The notes under the pieces: generated by a model | Seen by the model: only the letters and a program-made list of their open reading frames with translations | Told to the model about the DNA's origin: nothing | The model's database searches: none | Made by a program: the position numbers and the translations under genes | Source: Alphaproteobacteria bacterium | Lineage (GTDB): Bacteria > Pseudomonadota > Alphaproteobacteria > CACIAM-22H2 | Reading direction: 5' to 3' | Assembly: GCA_016869415.1 (NCBI GenBank) | Contig: VGEI01000035.1 | Coordinates: forward strand, 1-16,096 | DNA length: 16,096 bases | Shown: positions 8,451 through 16,031 of the stretch, one piece after another | Layout of the letters: each line of letters opens with the position of its first letter | Numbering within the stretch: the first letter of the stretch is position 1

Positions 8451-8956
8451 GCGCCACGCCAGGAACTGGCCGCGCCTTCGTCTTCGGCGACAACGTCGAC
8501 ACCGACGCGCTGGCGCCCGGTCTCTACATGAAGGGGTCGATCGAGGCCCTGGCGCGGCACTGCCTGGAAAGCTTCGATCCGGCATTCGCGCGCGATGTTG
8601 CGCAGGGCGACTTCGTGATCGGCGGCGAGAACTTCGGTATGGGTTCCTCGCGCGAGCAGGCGGCCATGGTGCTGCGTCAGCTTGGGGTGGCGGCCGTGAT
8701 CGCCCGGTCCTTTGCCGGGCTTTTCTTCCGCAACTGCCTCAATCTCGGACTGGCGCCGCTGGAGTGTGCCGAGGCCGGGCGTATACGTCCGGGAGATGCG
8801 CTGACGGTCGATGCCATCGAGGGCCGGATCACCAACCGTACGCAGGGCCAGAGCTATCCCTGCGTTCCGATCCCGGCTCATCTTCTTGAAATGGTGAACG
8901 ACGGCGGCCTGCTGCCGCATCTGGCCAAGAGACTGAAACCGGGGACCGCGTCATGA
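8447..8956 (+). CDS. Aconitase-fold dehydratase small subunit (LeuD/DmdB-like)
   Basis: This is the swivel-domain partner of the preceding protein, 169 aa. Motifs are FGDNVDTDALAPGLYM (about residues 13-28), GENFGMGSSREQA (60-72, with the substrate-contacting Ser-Ser-Arg) and ARSFAGLFFRNCLNLGLAPL (86-105). Together the two subunits form the active site around the iron-sulfur cluster. The ATG at 8447 overlaps the upstream stop as ATGA, and the open frame further upstream is inside the large-subunit gene, so this start is preferred. The 3' end again overlaps the lyase start as ATGA. Tight coupling of three genes supports equimolar synthesis and consecutive reactions. Substrate choice in this family depends on the loop after the TDxxxP motif, which I cannot interpret without an alignment. 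Confidence 0.9.
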   Translation: MSATPGTGRAFVFGDNVDTDALAPGLYMKGSIEALARHCLESFDPAFARDVAQGDFVIGGENFGMGSSREQAAMVLRQLGVAAVIARSFAGLFFRNCLNLGLAPLECAEAGRIRPGDALTVDAIEGRITNRTQGQSYPCVPIPAHLLEMVNDGGLLPHLAKRLKPGTAS

Positions 8957-9816
8957 GCGGGCTCCGCGATCTCCTGTCCGGCCCCGATATCGTCGTGGCG
9001 CCGGGCGTCTTCGACGGACTGTCGGCGCGCCTAGTCGCGGAATCCGGCTTCCAGGCGGCGTATCTGTCGGGGGCGAGCCTGTGCTACACGCGCTTCGCGA
9101 TGCCCGATATCGGTCTGGTCTCTGTGACCGAAGTGGCCGACGCGCTGAGCGCTATCCGCGAGCGCACCATTATCCCGGTGATCGTCGACATCGACACCGG
9201 CTTCGGTAACGCGCTCAACGTGCAGCGCACCGTCCGGATGTTCGAGCAGCGCGGTGCCTCGGCGCTCCAGATCGAGGATCAGGTCACGCCCAAGCGCTGC
9301 GGCCACCTCGCCGACAAGGCGTTGGTGTCAACCGCGGAGATGGTCGGTAAGATCAAGGCGGCCCTGGACGCGCGGACCTCTGCCAACACGCTGCTGATCG
9401 CGCGCACCGACGCTATCGCGGTCGAAGGCTTCGCCGCTGCCCTCGATCGCGCCGCCGCCTATGCCGAGGCCGGCGCCGACCTGCTGTTCATCGAGGCGCC
9501 GACCAGCCGCGCGCAGATGCAGGAGATCGCGATGTGCTTCGGCCCTGTGGTGTCGGTGATGGCCAACATGGTGGAAGGCGGTAAGACCCCGCCGCTCTCG
9601 GCCGCAGAGCTGCAGGCGCTCGGCTTCAGGCTGGTTATCTTTCCCGGCGGGACCGTCCGGGCGCTGGCCTTCGCGCTGCGGGACTATTTCACCAGCCTCC
9701 GGACGCAGGGCACGACCGAGCCCTACCGCGACCGCATGCTAGACTTTGCAGGGCTCAACGCCCTGCTGGGAACCGACGACTTTCGCGCCCGTGGCCGGCG
9801 CTACGCCGGAGACTGA
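8953..9816 (+). CDS. Isocitrate lyase/PEP mutase superfamily lyase (2-methylisocitrate or dimethylmalate lyase-like)
   Basis: This is a metal-dependent C-C lyase of the isocitrate lyase/phosphoenolpyruvate mutase superfamily, 287 aa, predicted TIM barrel. The flexible gating loop has TPKRCGH with the catalytic Cys at residue 116, which marks true lyases (PrpB, Dml) rather than phosphonate mutases. Metal-site residues are visible in VDIDTGFGN (D79, D81) and in IED (E108). IARTDA and LLFIEAP are further barrel motifs. Given the LeuCD-like genes before it, the most economical reaction is cleavage of a 2,3-dialkylmalate to a 2-oxo acid plus a short carboxylic acid, as in Dml, which makes pyruvate and propionate. 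A 2-methylisocitrate lyase is the main alternative, but there is no methylcitrate synthase or dehydratase PrpD nearby. The next gene starts four bases downstream. Confidence 0.88.
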   Translation: MSGLRDLLSGPDIVVAPGVFDGLSARLVAESGFQAAYLSGASLCYTRFAMPDIGLVSVTEVADALSAIRERTIIPVIVDIDTGFGNALNVQRTVRMFEQRGASALQIEDQVTPKRCGHLADKALVSTAEMVGKIKAALDARTSANTLLIARTDAIAVEGFAAALDRAAAYAEAGADLLFIEAPTSRAQMQEIAMCFGPVVSVMANMVEGGKTPPLSAAELQALGFRLVIFPGGTVRALAFALRDYFTSLRTQGTTEPYRDRMLDFAGLNALLGTDDFRARGRRYAGD

Positions 9817-9820
9817 CGCG

Positions 9821-11497
9821 ATGATCGATGCCGTGACACTGGCGGTGCTCAAGGGGCGCCTGGAGCAGATCGCCGACGAGATGGATGCCACGCTCTTTCG
9901 CACGGCGTTCAACCCCATCATTGCCGAGGCGCATGACGCCTCGCATGGCCTTTACGACGCCGAGACCGGCGACACGCTGGTGCAGGGCAAGTCCGGCCTG
10001 CCGATCTTCGTCGGCGTCATGGCCTTCGCGGTGCGCGCCACCATCGCCAAGGCGGGGCGCGGCACGCTGGTCGACGGCGATGTCTTCATCTTCAACGATC
10101 CCTACGACGGCGGCACACATCTCTCCGACTTCAAGCTGGTGCGGCCCTATTTCCACGACGGGAGGGTCTTCTGCTGGCTGGCCTCGGTCGGACACTGGCA
10201 CGATGTCGGCGGCAACGTGCCGGGCAATTACAATCCGGTGGCCAGCGAGAGCTACCAGGAGGGCGTGCACATCCCGCCGGTCAAGCTGGTCGATGCCGGG
10301 CGGCTGAACGACGATATTGTCGAGATCCTGTCCTGCAACTCCCGCCAGCCGACCAGCCTCTACGGCGATCTCAACGGCCAGGTCAACGCGCTCGATCTCG
10401 GCGCGAAGCGGTTGGGGGAGCTGATCGCGGAATATGGCGCTGAAACAATCGCCACGGCCTTTGCCGAGTTGCGCGCCATGGCGGCTCGGCTGATGCGCGC
10501 CCATATCCGCGACCTGCCCGATGGCACCTACTCGGCCGAGGATTTCCTCGACAATGACGGCATCGCCGATCGGCCGCTCCGGATCGCCCTCGATCTGACC
10601 GTCACAGGCGACCGCCTGACTATGGATTTTTCGCGCAGCGCGGCCCCGTGCGCGGGGCCGGTCAACATTGCCCGCTCGACGGCTATTGCCAGTTGCTACG
10701 TGGCCTTGAAGCATGTCTTCCGCGACGTGCCGGCCAATGCCGGCTGTCTCGAGCCCGTCGACTTCGTCATCCCCGAGCCGTCGATCCTGGCCGCCCGTGC
10801 GCCAAAGCCGGTTGGCGGCTACACCGAGACCATCCTGCGGGTGATCGACGTGGTGTTCCAGGCGCTGGCCCATGCGGCGCCGGACCGGGTCAACGGCTGC
10901 GCTTACGGCACGATCAACGCGCTGTCGCTGGCGGGCCATCGGCGCGACGGGCGGCGCTGGGTGATGTTCTCGTTCTTCGGCGGTGGGCTGGGCGGCAACC
11001 CGGAGGGCGACGGCCTCAATCACGGCAACGCACCGATCTCCACGGCGACCATCCCGCCGCTGGAGATCCTGGAGGCCGCCTATCCGGTGATGTTCACCCA
11101 CTGGGCCCTGCGTCCCGATTCCGGTGGGCCGGGCCGCCACCGCGGTGGGCTCGGTGCTGTTTACGAACTGGAACTGCTGGAGGAGCAAGCGGACATCTTC
11201 CTGTTCGGTGAGCGCGGGCGGTTTGCGCCGCCGGGTGTCGTCGGCGGTCGGCCCGGCGCGCTCAACCGCTTCACCTATCCCGAGGGCAGCGCGCTGAAAT
11301 CGCCGCCGATGGCCTCCAAGATGGTAGGGCTCTCCATCACACGCGGCCAGCGGCTGCGCCTGGAGACTCCCGGCGGAGGCGGGTACGGCGATCCGCGTCA
11401 GCGTCCGGCCGAGGCGGTACGGCGCGACCTGCGCCTGGGCTATCTCACGCCCGAGGCGGCGAAGCGCGATTACGGCACGGACGGGAACGGATCATGA
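9821..11497 (+). CDS. Hydantoinase B/oxoprolinase family protein (HyuB-like)
   Basis: This is the B subunit of an ATP-dependent cyclic-amide hydrolase of the hydantoinase/oxoprolinase family, 558 aa, normal for HyuB. Landmarks are the N-terminal LKGRLEQIADEMDATLFRTAF, the conserved NDPYDGGTHLSD (residues 92-103), GHWHDVGG (124-131), and a C-terminal glycine-rich PGGGGYGDP before a short tail. The start at 9821 has GGAG nine bases upstream, inside the lyase gene, and the family match begins there. In characterised relatives such as N-methylhydantoinase, HyuA and HyuB together open a ring amide using ATP; acetone and acetophenone carboxylases are related but need additional subunits not present here. 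The substrate is unknown. The 3' end overlaps the hyuA-like start as ATGA. Confidence 0.9.
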   Translation: MIDAVTLAVLKGRLEQIADEMDATLFRTAFNPIIAEAHDASHGLYDAETGDTLVQGKSGLPIFVGVMAFAVRATIAKAGRGTLVDGDVFIFNDPYDGGTHLSDFKLVRPYFHDGRVFCWLASVGHWHDVGGNVPGNYNPVASESYQEGVHIPPVKLVDAGRLNDDIVEILSCNSRQPTSLYGDLNGQVNALDLGAKRLGELIAEYGAETIATAFAELRAMAARLMRAHIRDLPDGTYSAEDFLDNDGIADRPLRIALDLTVTGDRLTMDFSRSAAPCAGPVNIARSTAIASCYVALKHVFRDVPANAGCLEPVDFVIPEPSILAARAPKPVGGYTETILRVIDVVFQALAHAAPDRVNGCAYGTINALSLAGHRRDGRRWVMFSFFGGGLGGNPEGDGLNHGNAPISTATIPPLEILEAAYPVMFTHWALRPDSGGPGRHRGGLGAVYELELLEEQADIFLFGERGRFAPPGVVGGRPGALNRFTYPEGSALKSPPMASKMVGLSITRGQRLRLETPGGGGYGDPRQRPAEAVRRDLRLGYLTPEAAKRDYGTDGNGS

Positions 11498-13536
11498 GCC
11501 GTCCGTCCGTCGTCGTGGGTGTCGATGTCGGAGGCACCTTCACCGATCTCTTTTTCTGCGACGAGGCGTCCGGGAGGCTCGGCACGCGCAAGGTGACGTC
11601 CACACACGGCGATCAATCGATCGGTTTCCTTGATGGCATTGTCGCCGGCGGTCATCCGTTCGCGACTCTGGCCGCCATCGTTCACGGCACCACCGTGGGC
11701 ACCAACGCCCTGCTGGAGCGCAAGGGGGCGCGGACCGGACTGATCACCACGGCGGGTTTCGCCGACGTGCTGGAGATGCGCCGGCGCGATCGGCGCCAGA
11801 CCTGGGGTCTGTGGGGCGAGTTCGTGCCTGTGGTACCGCGCGATCTACGCCTGGAGGTGGCGGAGCGCACGCTGTCCGATGGCTCGATCCGGACACCCGT
11901 CGATCCGCAGGAGGTGAAGCGGGTCGCCACGGTTTTGCGCGAGCGCGGCGCGGACTCGGTCGCGATTGTCTTCATCAATGCCTATGCCAATGCCGCCAAC
12001 GAATGTGCCGCCCTGGCGGCGCTGCGCGAGGTCTGGCCCAACCAGCATGTCAGCGCTTCCTGCGAGATCCTGCCGGAGATCCGGGAGTTCGAGCGCGCCT
12101 CGACGACGGCGCTCAACGCCTATCTTCAGCCGGTGGTGGCCTCGTACCTGGCGGTGCTGGACGGCCGGCTGAAGGAGCGGGGAAGCGAAGGTCAACTCCT
12201 CATCGTCCAGTCGAACGGCGGCGTGATGCCGGTCGACATCGCCGCCCGGCTGCCGGTGCGCACAGCGCTCTCGGGTCCCGCCGCCGGCGTGATGGCGGCG
12301 GCGCATATTGCCGGGTCGGCCGGGTTTCTCAACATCATCACCGGCGACATGGGCGGTACGAGCTTCGATGTGGCGCTGATCGCCGGCGGGCGTTCGGTGC
12401 TGGCGGCGCAGACCACCATCGACTTCGGGCTCGTCGTGCGCACGCCGATGATCGAGATCACCACCATCGGGGCCGGCGGCGGCTCGATTGCCGGCATGGA
12501 TCGCGGCGGTTTGCTGCGCGTTGGGCCGAAGTCGGCGGGATCGGATCCGGGTCCCGCCTGCTACGGCAAGGGCGCGGAGCCGACAGTGACCGACGCCAAT
12601 CTAGTTCTGGGTCGGATCAACGCCGAGCGGCCGATTGGCGGCAAGCTCTCGCGTCTCGATGTCGCGGCGGCCAGGCGGGCCATCGATGCCCGGGTCGGCA
12701 CGCCTCTGGGGCTCGACACCTTCGCGGCAGCCGAGGCGATCCTGCGCGTGGCCAACTCGCACATGGCGGGCGCCATCCGGCTGGTCTCGATCGAGCGCGG
12801 CCACGATCCCAAGCGCTTCTCCCTCATGCCCTTCGGCGGCGCCGGTGGTCTGCATGCCGGGGCGCTGATCAAGGCGGTCGGGCTGGCCTCGGCTCTGTTG
12901 CCGCGCTATCCCGGAGTCACCTCGGCCCTGGGCTGCGTGATCGCGGACATGCGCCACGATTTCGTGCACACGGTGAATCGGCCGCTCGACGCTCTGGATG
13001 TCGAGGGGCTGCAGCGGGTGATCGGTGAGGCGGCGCGCGATGGCCGAGGGCTTCTGGAACGCAGCGGCGTGACCCTTGAGGGGATTGGCACCTATGTCGA
13101 ACTCGACATGTCCTATATCGGCCAGACGCACACCGTGGCAGTGTCGCTACCGGATGATGGGCCGCTGACATCGCAGGCCATTCAGGCTGCGTTCGAAGCC
13201 GCCTATCGCCAGACCTTCGGGCGGCTTCTCGAGAACGTCCCGATGCGCGTGCTCACCTTGCGCATCGCCGTGATCGGCCGGCGGCCGAAGCTCGACCTCC
13301 GGCGGCTACGACCGGAGGGCGGTTCGGTTGTGGAGGCGCAGACCGGCGAGCGCGAGGTCTGGTTCGAGGGCAGGCCATGGCTGGCACGTATCTTCGATCG
13401 TCTCAGCCTGCCGGTGGGGGCGGAGATCGTCGGGCCGGCGATCCTGGAGCAGCCGGACGCGACCACCGTGGTCGATCCCGATCTTGTAGCTCGCGTAGAT
13501 GGATTCGGTAACGTCATCCTGGGGCGCAAGCCATGA
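11494..13536 (+). CDS. Hydantoinase A/oxoprolinase family protein (HyuA-like), ATP-binding
   Basis: This is the A subunit of the same enzyme, 680 aa, an ASKHA (actin/hexokinase-like) ATPase. Phosphate-binding motifs are GVDVGGTFTD (residues 9-18) and DMGGTSFD (285-292), with HGTTVGTN (64-71), EFERASTT (198-205), SGPAAGV (260-266) and FGGAGGLHA (447-455). Domain order is the N-terminal Hydant_A_N region, the central Hydantoinase_A domain, and a C-terminal region from about 500. It probably phosphorylates the ring amide to make hydrolysis favourable, as in 5-oxoprolinase and N-methylhydantoinase. HyuB before HyuA is a common order, though the reverse also occurs. ATGA overlaps join it to both neighbours, so it belongs to the same operon. 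Length and motifs show no truncation. Confidence 0.92.
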   Translation: MSRPSVVVGVDVGGTFTDLFFCDEASGRLGTRKVTSTHGDQSIGFLDGIVAGGHPFATLAAIVHGTTVGTNALLERKGARTGLITTAGFADVLEMRRRDRRQTWGLWGEFVPVVPRDLRLEVAERTLSDGSIRTPVDPQEVKRVATVLRERGADSVAIVFINAYANAANECAALAALREVWPNQHVSASCEILPEIREFERASTTALNAYLQPVVASYLAVLDGRLKERGSEGQLLIVQSNGGVMPVDIAARLPVRTALSGPAAGVMAAAHIAGSAGFLNIITGDMGGTSFDVALIAGGRSVLAAQTTIDFGLVVRTPMIEITTIGAGGGSIAGMDRGGLLRVGPKSAGSDPGPACYGKGAEPTVTDANLVLGRINAERPIGGKLSRLDVAAARRAIDARVGTPLGLDTFAAAEAILRVANSHMAGAIRLVSIERGHDPKRFSLMPFGGAGGLHAGALIKAVGLASALLPRYPGVTSALGCVIADMRHDFVHTVNRPLDALDVEGLQRVIGEAARDGRGLLERSGVTLEGIGTYVELDMSYIGQTHTVAVSLPDDGPLTSQAIQAAFEAAYRQTFGRLLENVPMRVLTLRIAVIGRRPKLDLRRLRPEGGSVVEAQTGEREVWFEGRPWLARIFDRLSLPVGAEIVGPAILEQPDATTVVDPDLVARVDGFGNVILGRKP

Positions 13537-14141
13537 CACGCCGTTTCGATGCCGCGCCCACAGCCCTTCTGCTGGTCGATCTGCAGAACGACTTTCTGCA
13601 TCCCAAGGGGGCCTACGGCCGCGCCGGACAGTCGGCGCCCTCGATCGCGGCGTTGCCGGGGCGCCTCAAGCCGGTCGTGGACGCCGCCCGCCGCGCAGGG
13701 CTGCTGATCGTCTCCACCCACTTCACCCTGGTGCCGGGGCGAGGCGGGGAGCCGATCATCGCGCCGCACCTGAAGAAGCTGCGGCCATTCCTAACGAAGG
13801 GCGATTTCGCGCCGGGCGGTGTCGGGCATGCGCTGATCGACGAGTTGCGGCCGGCCGATATCGCGGTCGACAAGGTGGCCTACTCGGCCTTCTACATGAG
13901 CCGGCTGGAATTCGTGCTGCGCAAGTCCGGCATCGAGACGCTGATCTTCGCGGGCATCGTCACCAATGGCGGAGTCGCCTCGACTCTGCGCGACGCCCAT
14001 GTCCGCGATTTCGCAACCGTGCTGCTGTCGGACGGCTGCGCCGCCTTCAGCGATAGCATCCACAACACCACCGTGGCCTCGCTGGCGGTGATTTCGCCGG
14101 TGATGACCTGCGCGGAACTGCTGGCGGCCCTTGCAGCATGA
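13533..14141 (+). CDS. Isochorismatase-fold hydrolase lacking the usual catalytic Cys
   Basis: This is a small Rossmann-like hydrolase of the isochorismatase/cysteine hydrolase superfamily, 202 aa. Two of the three classical active-site residues are present: Asp16 in LLLVDLQNDF and Lys114 in AVDKVAYSAF. The loop that normally reads VTNVCVESTARDA reads GIVTNGGVASTLRDA, so the nucleophilic Cys position is Gly147. Amide hydrolases of this fold (N-carbamoylsarcosine amidase, nicotinamidase, RutB) need that Cys. True isochorismatases such as EntB and PhzD have Gly there and hydrolyse a vinyl ether without a Cys nucleophile. This protein therefore may not be the carbamoyl amidase that its position after hyuA would suggest. 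No siderophore or phenazine genes are nearby. It may hydrolyse an enol-ether, enamine or hydrated intermediate; that is inference. ATGA overlaps flank both ends. Confidence 0.85.
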   Translation: MTRRFDAAPTALLLVDLQNDFLHPKGAYGRAGQSAPSIAALPGRLKPVVDAARRAGLLIVSTHFTLVPGRGGEPIIAPHLKKLRPFLTKGDFAPGGVGHALIDELRPADIAVDKVAYSAFYMSRLEFVLRKSGIETLIFAGIVTNGGVASTLRDAHVRDFATVLLSDGCAAFSDSIHNTTVASLAVISPVMTCAELLAALAA

Positions 14142-15556
14142 GCCGCTTCGCGCCCGAGGTTCTTCCCGCGCGGGGCGTCCAGTTCCCTCTTAGTGTATCC
14201 GTGCTGATCGTCGGGGCTGGCGCGGCCGGTCTGACGGCAGCCCTTGCGGCCCGCGATGCCGGGGCGGACGTGCTGGTGCTGGAGCGCGATGCCGTGCCGC
14301 AGGGCTCCACCGCCCTGTCCTCTGGCCTGGTGCCGGCCGCCGGCACCAGGGCCCAGGCTGCCAGGGGTATCGTCGACACGCCTGAGATTTTCGCTCGCGA
14401 TATCCAGGCCAAGGCTCGGGGTCATGCCGAGCCACGGTTGGTTGTTACGCTCACCACGACGATCGGCCCAACCCTTGACTGGCTGGCCGATGTCCATCGC
14501 GTGCCGTTCTCGGTGGTGGAAGGGTTTCTCTATCCCGGTCACTCGGTCTTGCGCATGCATGGCACGCCCAAGCGTACCGGCGCCGAGCTGATAGTCTATC
14601 TCGGAGACGCCACCGCACGGGCCGGAGTGGACGTGGCCACGGACGCTCATGTCCACGCGCTTTATGTCGAGGACGATCAAATCGCCGGTGTCCGGATCGA
14701 CCGGCCGGACGGGACAATGGAGATGATCGGCTGCGGCGCCTTGGTGCTGGCCTGCAGCGGCTTTGGCGGGAATGCCGGTATGGTTCGGCAATGCATCCCG
14801 GAGATGGCCTCGGCCCTGTATTTCGGTCATGCTGGCAACCAGGGGGACGCCCTTGCCTGGGGCTGGGGCCTGGGAGCGGCGACGCGCGACATGGGCGCTT
14901 ATCAGGGCCACGGCTCGGTGGCGACGCCGTACAACATCCTGGTCACCTGGGCGCTGATGATGGAAGGCGGGTTCCAGGTGAACGCTGCCGGACAGCGCTT
15001 CTCCAACGAGCACCTGGGTTACTCGGAGCAGGCCAGAGCGGTGCTGGCGCAGCCGGGCGGGTTCGCCTGGAACGTCTACGATGAGCGTCGGCACATGCTT
15101 GGGTTGGAGTTCGAAGACTATCGCGAGGCGGTTGCTGCCGGCGCTATCCATTCGGCGCCCGGCATGCGTGAGCTCGCGCGCGAGCTCGGCCTGCCAGAGC
15201 AGGCGTTGGCGGACACGCAGAACGCAGTCGAGGATATGGTTAACGGTCGACAGAGCGATCCGTGGGCTCGCGACTTCTCCGCTAAGCCGGTGCTCAAGGC
15301 CCCTTTCTACGGCGTCAAGGTCACCGGGGCCCTCTTTCATACCCAAGGCGGGTTGCTTGTCGATGACAGCGCGCGGGTCCTTCGAGCCGGCGGCGCGCCG
15401 CTGCCAAATCTTTTTGCCGCCGGAGGGGCGGCCTGCGGGCTATCCGGCCCCGAATGCTGGGGTTATCTCTCGGGCAACGGCCTGCTGGCCGCGATCGGGC
15501 TCGGGCGGATAGCAGGATCGTCGGCGGCTGCGACGAGTCGTTTTCGTTTGCCGTGA
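14138..15556 (+). CDS. FAD_binding_2 flavoprotein oxidoreductase (fumarate reductase/ketosteroid dehydrogenase-like)
   Basis: This is an FAD-dependent oxidoreductase of the FAD_binding_2 family, 472 aa, likely cytoplasmic since no signal or haem motifs are seen. After a 20-residue N-terminal extension comes the dinucleotide-binding motif GAGAAG (G26, G28, G31) with the ribose-binding Glu49. STALSSGLVPAAGT follows as the FAD isoalloxazine region. The capping domain holds HGTPKRTGAELIVYL. The C-terminal part has HTQGGLLVDDSARVLR and NLFAAGGAACGLSG, then YLSGNGLLAAIGLGRIAG, typical of the family. Such enzymes add or remove hydrogens across C-C bonds next to carbonyls, so a role in desaturating or reducing the ring or diacid carbon skeleton is plausible. 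It is the last gene of the operon and starts in an ATGA overlap. No clear terminator follows. Confidence 0.87.
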   Translation: MSRFAPEVLPARGVQFPLSVSVLIVGAGAAGLTAALAARDAGADVLVLERDAVPQGSTALSSGLVPAAGTRAQAARGIVDTPEIFARDIQAKARGHAEPRLVVTLTTTIGPTLDWLADVHRVPFSVVEGFLYPGHSVLRMHGTPKRTGAELIVYLGDATARAGVDVATDAHVHALYVEDDQIAGVRIDRPDGTMEMIGCGALVLACSGFGGNAGMVRQCIPEMASALYFGHAGNQGDALAWGWGLGAATRDMGAYQGHGSVATPYNILVTWALMMEGGFQVNAAGQRFSNEHLGYSEQARAVLAQPGGFAWNVYDERRHMLGLEFEDYREAVAAGAIHSAPGMRELARELGLPEQALADTQNAVEDMVNGRQSDPWARDFSAKPVLKAPFYGVKVTGALFHTQGGLLVDDSARVLRAGGAPLPNLFAAGGAACGLSGPECWGYLSGNGLLAAIGLGRIAGSSAAATSRFRLP

Positions 15557-15878
15557 ATCGGGGCCTCTTCAACAGTAGGCGGCGGTCCGGCGGTCTCTGA
15601 ACCCCGCAAGAGCCGATCCAAGAAGTTTGGATTCAGCGTGAAGGAAGTGGGCGGGTCAAGTCCAGCAAGCCTCGATAGCTCAGCGAGATGAACGCGATCT
15701 CGTCCCCTGAGACCAGGTTTGAAAACATACCGATTTCCCCCGGTGCTTTTAGACTGCAGACCCCGGTATGGCTTGGCCATTGGGCCAGGCCTCGGGTTCC
15801 GCATACAGATAGGCAAGGATCGGACGCTTACCGAACCGGTTTCCGGGTGCCGTCGCGAGGTTGGTAGGAATTGAGTGT
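15557..15878. other. Gene-poor region after the operon
   Basis: No confident gene is visible here. Open minus-strand frames cross it, the longest running from 15963 to 15463 and overlapping the flavoprotein 3' end, but none shows a family match. Composition is less GC-rich than the operon. No U-tailed hairpin for operon termination was found. It looks like the border between the catabolic operon and mobile-element sequence. Confidence 0.5.
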
Positions 15879-15946
15879 GGCGTAGTCTCCGGGGTGTTTC
15901 AACCTCGAAACGTCCGGCATTGAAGGGCCGGACTGGAGACCACGCC
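15879..15946. repeat. Branched inverted repeat (three-stem, cloverleaf-like) before an ATG
   Basis: Outer arms GGCGTAGTCTCC (15879-15890) and GGAGACCACGCC (15935-15946) pair in 11 of 12 positions. Inside lie two side-by-side hairpins: GTTTC/GAAAC (15896-15900 with 15907-15911) and GTCCGGC/GCCGGAC (15912-15918 with 15927-15933). They abut with no gap, giving a three-way junction. In RNA the outer stem would bury the GGAG ribosome site (15935-15938) that sits eight bases before the ATG at 15947. It may be an insertion-sequence end, a translational lock or a dispersed intergenic repeat. Confidence 0.6.
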
Positions 15947-16031
15947 ATGACAAGCATTACCACGAAGCCTTGTGTGTACCGAGAATTCCAACCGGTTGAC
16001 TCACGGCTGAATCGCGCTAGCGTCGAGCGTG

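Noticed and set aside
9755..11188. 477-codon minus-strand open frame opposite the hyuB-like gene
   Set aside because: Biased composition and no domain; the plus-strand gene has full-length HyuB motifs.
13892..15346. 484-codon minus-strand open frame opposite the flavoprotein and hydrolase genes
   Set aside because: Covers two convincing plus-strand genes and shows no family features; a GC shadow.
15633..15728. 31-codon minus-strand ORF beginning MFSNLVSGDEIAFISLSYRG
   Set aside because: Composition is protein-like, and the frame is open further upstream, but there is no clear ribosome site or known family; may be a remnant.
15774..15787. Small TGGCC/GGCCA hairpin in the tail as operon terminator
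   Set aside because: Only five base pairs, no T-run, and more than 200 bases past the last stop.
15463..15963. 166-codon minus-strand open frame in the right tail
   Set aside because: No domain recognised, it overlaps the flavoprotein 3' end and runs through the inverted repeat; not supported as a gene.
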